Shown in pieces: positions 61,813-64,000 of a stretch of 64,000 nt of DNA. The position numbers and the translations under genes were made by a program. The notes beneath the pieces were generated by a model. The model did no database searches. It was not told the origin of the DNA and saw only the letters and a program-made list of their open reading frames with translations. Positions within the stretch are counted from its first letter, which is position 1. Each line of letters opens with the position of its first letter. The stretch covers positions 7,357,001 to 7,421,000 of the forward strand of contig NZ_CP163435.1 of NCBI RefSeq assembly GCF_041051975.1, in the 5' to 3' direction. Source of the DNA: Streptomyces sp. R21 (GTDB taxonomy: Bacteria; Actinomycetota; Actinomycetes; Streptomycetales; Streptomycetaceae).

Positions 61813-63138
61813 GTGATCTCCCGAATCGATCTGCGCGGCGACGCCCTCCCCGAGGGCCCCGCCCTGCGCGACCTGCTGCCCCGAGCCGACTTCGACGTCT
61901 CGGCCGCCCTGGAGAAGGTGCGTCCGATCTGCGAGGCCGTGCATCATCGGGGAGACGCTGCGCTGATCGACTTCGCGGAGAAGTTCGACGGCGTACGGCT
62001 GGAGTCCGTACGGGTCCCGGCGCAGGTGCTCGCGGACGCCCTGGAGCAGCTCGACCCGGCCGTGCGCGCGGCCCTGGAGGAGTCCATCCGGCGCGCCCGG
62101 CTCGTCCACCGCGAGCAGCGGCGTACGACGCACACCACCCAGGTCGTGCCCGGCGGCACCGTCACCGAGAAGTGGGTGCCGGTCGAGCGTGTGGGGCTGT
62201 ACGCGCCGGGCGGCCGGTCCGTCTACCCGTCCTCCGTGATCATGAACGTGGTCCCGGCGCAGGAGGCCGGAGTCCCGTCGATCGCCCTCGCCTCCCCGGC
62301 GCAGGCCGAGTTCGACGGCCTCCCGCACCCGACGATCCTCGCCGCGTGCGCGCTGCTCGGCGTCGACGAGGTCTACGCCGCCGGTGGCGCGACCGCCGTC
62401 GCGATGTTCGCGTACGGCACCGAGTCCTGCCCGCCCGCCAACATGGTCACCGGCCCCGGCAACATCTGGGTCGCCGCCGCCAAGCGGTACTTCGCGGGGA
62501 AGATCGGCATCGACGCGGAGGCCGGTCCCACCGAGATCGCGATTCTCGCCGACGAGACCGCCGACCCGGTGCACGTCGCCTCCGACCTGATCAGCCAGGC
62601 CGAGCACGACCCGCTGGCCGCCGCCGTCCTCGTCACGGACTCCGTGGCGCTCGCGGACGCGGTCGAGAAGGAGCTGGAGCCGCAGGTCGCGGCCACCAAG
62701 CACATCGAGGACCGGATCGTCCCGGCGCTGGGCGGCAGGCAGTCGGCGATCGTGCTCGTCGACGGCGTCGACGAGGGCCTGCGGGTCGTCGACGCGTACG
62801 GCGCCGAGCACCTGGAGATCCAGACGGCCGACGCCGCCGCCGTGGCCGACCGGGTGAAGAACGCGGGCGCGATCTTCGTGGGACCGTGGGCGCCCGTCTC
62901 CCTCGGCGACTACTGCGCGGGCTCCAACCACGTGCTGCCGACCGGCGGTTGCGCCTGCCACTCCTCCGGCCTGTCCGTCCAGTCGTTCCTGCGCGGCATC
63001 CACATCGTCGACTACACGTGGGACGCGCTGGCCGACGTGGCGCATCACGTGGTGACGCTTGCGGAGGCGGAGGACCTGCCCGCGCACGGCGCGGCGATCA
63101 AGGCGCGGTTCGGATGGAAGGTACCGACGAGCAAGTGA
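61813..63138 (+). CDS. hisD: histidinol dehydrogenase HisD
   Basis: 441 residues, catalysing the last two steps of histidine synthesis (histidinol to histidine, NAD-dependent, zinc). Conserved parts are EKWVPVERVGLYAPGGRSVY, SVIMNVVPAQEAGV, GVDEVYAAGGATAVAMFAYG, NMVTGPGNIWVAAAKRYF, AGPTEIAILADETADP, LISQAEHDPLAAAVLVT, and GAEHLEI with HVLPTGGCACHSSGLSV. GTG 61813 opens MISRIDLRGDALP. It is coupled to hisC by a 4-base overlap. Confidence 0.96.
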   Translation: MISRIDLRGDALPEGPALRDLLPRADFDVSAALEKVRPICEAVHHRGDAALIDFAEKFDGVRLESVRVPAQVLADALEQLDPAVRAALEESIRRARLVHREQRRTTHTTQVVPGGTVTEKWVPVERVGLYAPGGRSVYPSSVIMNVVPAQEAGVPSIALASPAQAEFDGLPHPTILAACALLGVDEVYAAGGATAVAMFAYGTESCPPANMVTGPGNIWVAAAKRYFAGKIGIDAEAGPTEIAILADETADPVHVASDLISQAEHDPLAAAVLVTDSVALADAVEKELEPQVAATKHIEDRIVPALGGRQSAIVLVDGVDEGLRVVDAYGAEHLEIQTADAAAVADRVKNAGAIFVGPWAPVSLGDYCAGSNHVLPTGGCACHSSGLSVQSFLRGIHIVDYTWDALADVAHHVVTLAEAEDLPAHGAAIKARFGWKVPTSK

Positions 63139-64000
63139 CCGGCATCGACGATCTCCCCGTACGGGACGAGCTGCGCGGCAAGTCCCCCTACGGCGCGCCC
63201 CAGTTGGACGTCCCCGTACGGCTGAACACCAACGAGAACCCGTACCCGCTGCCCGAGCCGCTCGTGGAGCGGATCGCCGAGCGGGTGCGCGAGGCCGCCC
63301 GGAACCTCAACCGCTACCCCGACCGGGACGCGGTGGAGCTGCGCACCGAGCTGGCCAGGTACCTGACGAAGACCGGCGGGCACCGGGTCGCCGCGGAGAA
63401 CGTCTGGGCGGCCAACGGCTCCAACGAGGTCATCCAGCAGCTGCTGCAGACCTTCGGCGGACCCGGCCGTACGGCGATCGGTTTCGAGCCGTCGTACTCG
63501 ATGCACGCGCTCATCGCGCGCGGCACGGGCACCGGCTGGATCTCCGGTCCCCGCAACGAGGACTTCACGATCGACCGCGCCGCCGCCGAGCAGGCCATCG
63601 CCGAGAACCGGCCGGACGTCGTCTTCATCACCACCCCCAACAACCCCACGGGCAACGCGGTGCCGCCCGAGACGGTCCTCGCGCTGTACGAGGCCGCGCA
63701 GGCGGCGAAGCCGTCCATGGTGGTGGTCGACGAGGCGTACATCGAGTTCAGCCACGGCGACTCGCTGCTGCCGCTGCTCGAAGGTCGGCCGAATCTCGTC
63801 GTCTCCCGGACGATGTCGAAGGCGTTCGGAGCCGCGGGCCTCCGGCTCGGCTATCTCGCCGCGCACCCGGCGGTCGTGGACGCCGTCCAGCTCGTACGGC
63901 TGCCGTACCACCTGTCGGCCGTCACGCAGGCGACCGCGCTGGCCGCCCTGGAGCACACCGACACCCTGCTCGGCTATGTCGAGCAGCTGAAGGCCGAGCG
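63135..64000 (+). CDS. hisC: histidinol-phosphate aminotransferase HisC (3' end outside window)
   Basis: 288 residues are visible. It is a PLP enzyme that converts imidazole-acetol phosphate to histidinol phosphate. Recognisable are LNTNENPYPLPEPLV, NRYPDRDAVELRTELARYL, WAANGSNEVIQQLLQTFGGP, FITTPNNPTGNAVPP, VVVDEAYIEF and the PLP-lysine motif SRTMSKAFGAAGLRLGYLAA. GTG 63135 overlaps the hisD stop (GTGA); an in-frame ATG at 63114 is an alternative. Confidence 0.96.
   Translation, partial: MTGIDDLPVRDELRGKSPYGAPQLDVPVRLNTNENPYPLPEPLVERIAERVREAARNLNRYPDRDAVELRTELARYLTKTGGHRVAAENVWAANGSNEVIQQLLQTFGGPGRTAIGFEPSYSMHALIARGTGTGWISGPRNEDFTIDRAAAEQAIAENRPDVVFITTPNNPTGNAVPPETVLALYEAAQAAKPSMVVVDEAYIEFSHGDSLLPLLEGRPNLVVSRTMSKAFGAAGLRLGYLAAHPAVVDAVQLVRLPYHLSAVTQATALAALEHTDTLLGYVEQLKAE

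Overview
The window is chromosomal DNA of a high-GC actinobacterium, almost certainly a Streptomyces. The evidence is the very high GC at third codon positions, frequent GTG starts, 4-base ATGA/GTGA stop-start overlaps, and a gene order that matches the conserved Streptomyces core around the division and cell-wall (dcw) cluster. That order runs rsmH-ftsL-ftsI-murE-murF-mraY-murD-ftsW-murG-ftsQ-ftsZ-pgeF-ylmE-sepF-ylmG-divIVA, then ileS, a DksA-like gene, lspA, rluD, dnaE and the start of the his operon. I see no prophage, insertion sequence, CRISPR array, tRNA or rRNA gene.

Layout. 1-5.5 kb (minus strand): a truncated FAD oxidoreductase, then an apparent operon of a degenerate ABC ATPase, a YhgE/Pip membrane protein and a TetR repressor, with a palindromic candidate operator in front. 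5.7-7.9 kb (plus): a HEPN protein, a methyltransferase and a DUF3040 protein. 8.2-13.1 kb (minus): a MoxR ATPase / DUF58 / transglutaminase operon, followed by a beta-carbonic anhydrase. 14.3-32.1 kb (plus): the dcw cluster, which builds the peptidoglycan precursor (MurE, MurF, MraY, MurD, MurG), septal wall (FtsW, FtsI) and Z-ring (FtsZ, SepF), ending with the polar-growth organiser DivIVA and a strong terminator. FtsA, MurC and MraZ are not present here.

32.2-35.7 kb (minus): ileS with a T-box leader. IleRS has a swapped HIGH motif (Gly-Ala-His-His). 36-41 kb (plus): a histone-H1-like/DksA fusion, lspA, rluD, a GNAT acetyltransferase and a Na+/H+ antiporter. 40.8-49 kb is mixed: an MscS channel with an apparent one-base frameshift, a small hydrolase, a secreted zinc metalloprotease, PhoD, a DsbA-like protein, a membrane protein and a DUF2252 protein. 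49.2-57.3 kb (plus, apart from one small minus-strand gene): dnaE, a NYN-domain protein, an ABC exporter pair and a membrane protein. 57.4-61.6 kb (minus): a 24-residue gene that looks like ribosomal protein bL37, YbaK, a Lon-N-domain protein, a helical-repeat-like protein and a pentapeptide-like membrane protein. 61.8 kb to the end (plus): hisD and the 5' part of hisC.

The most noteworthy points are the unusual IleRS motif with its T-box, the tiny bL37 gene, the MscS frameshift, the degenerate ABC/YhgE/TetR unit with its operator, the ftsZ leader with paired GACAC boxes and a stem-loop, and an inverted repeat in front of hisD. All functional calls are from reading the sequence; no database search was run.
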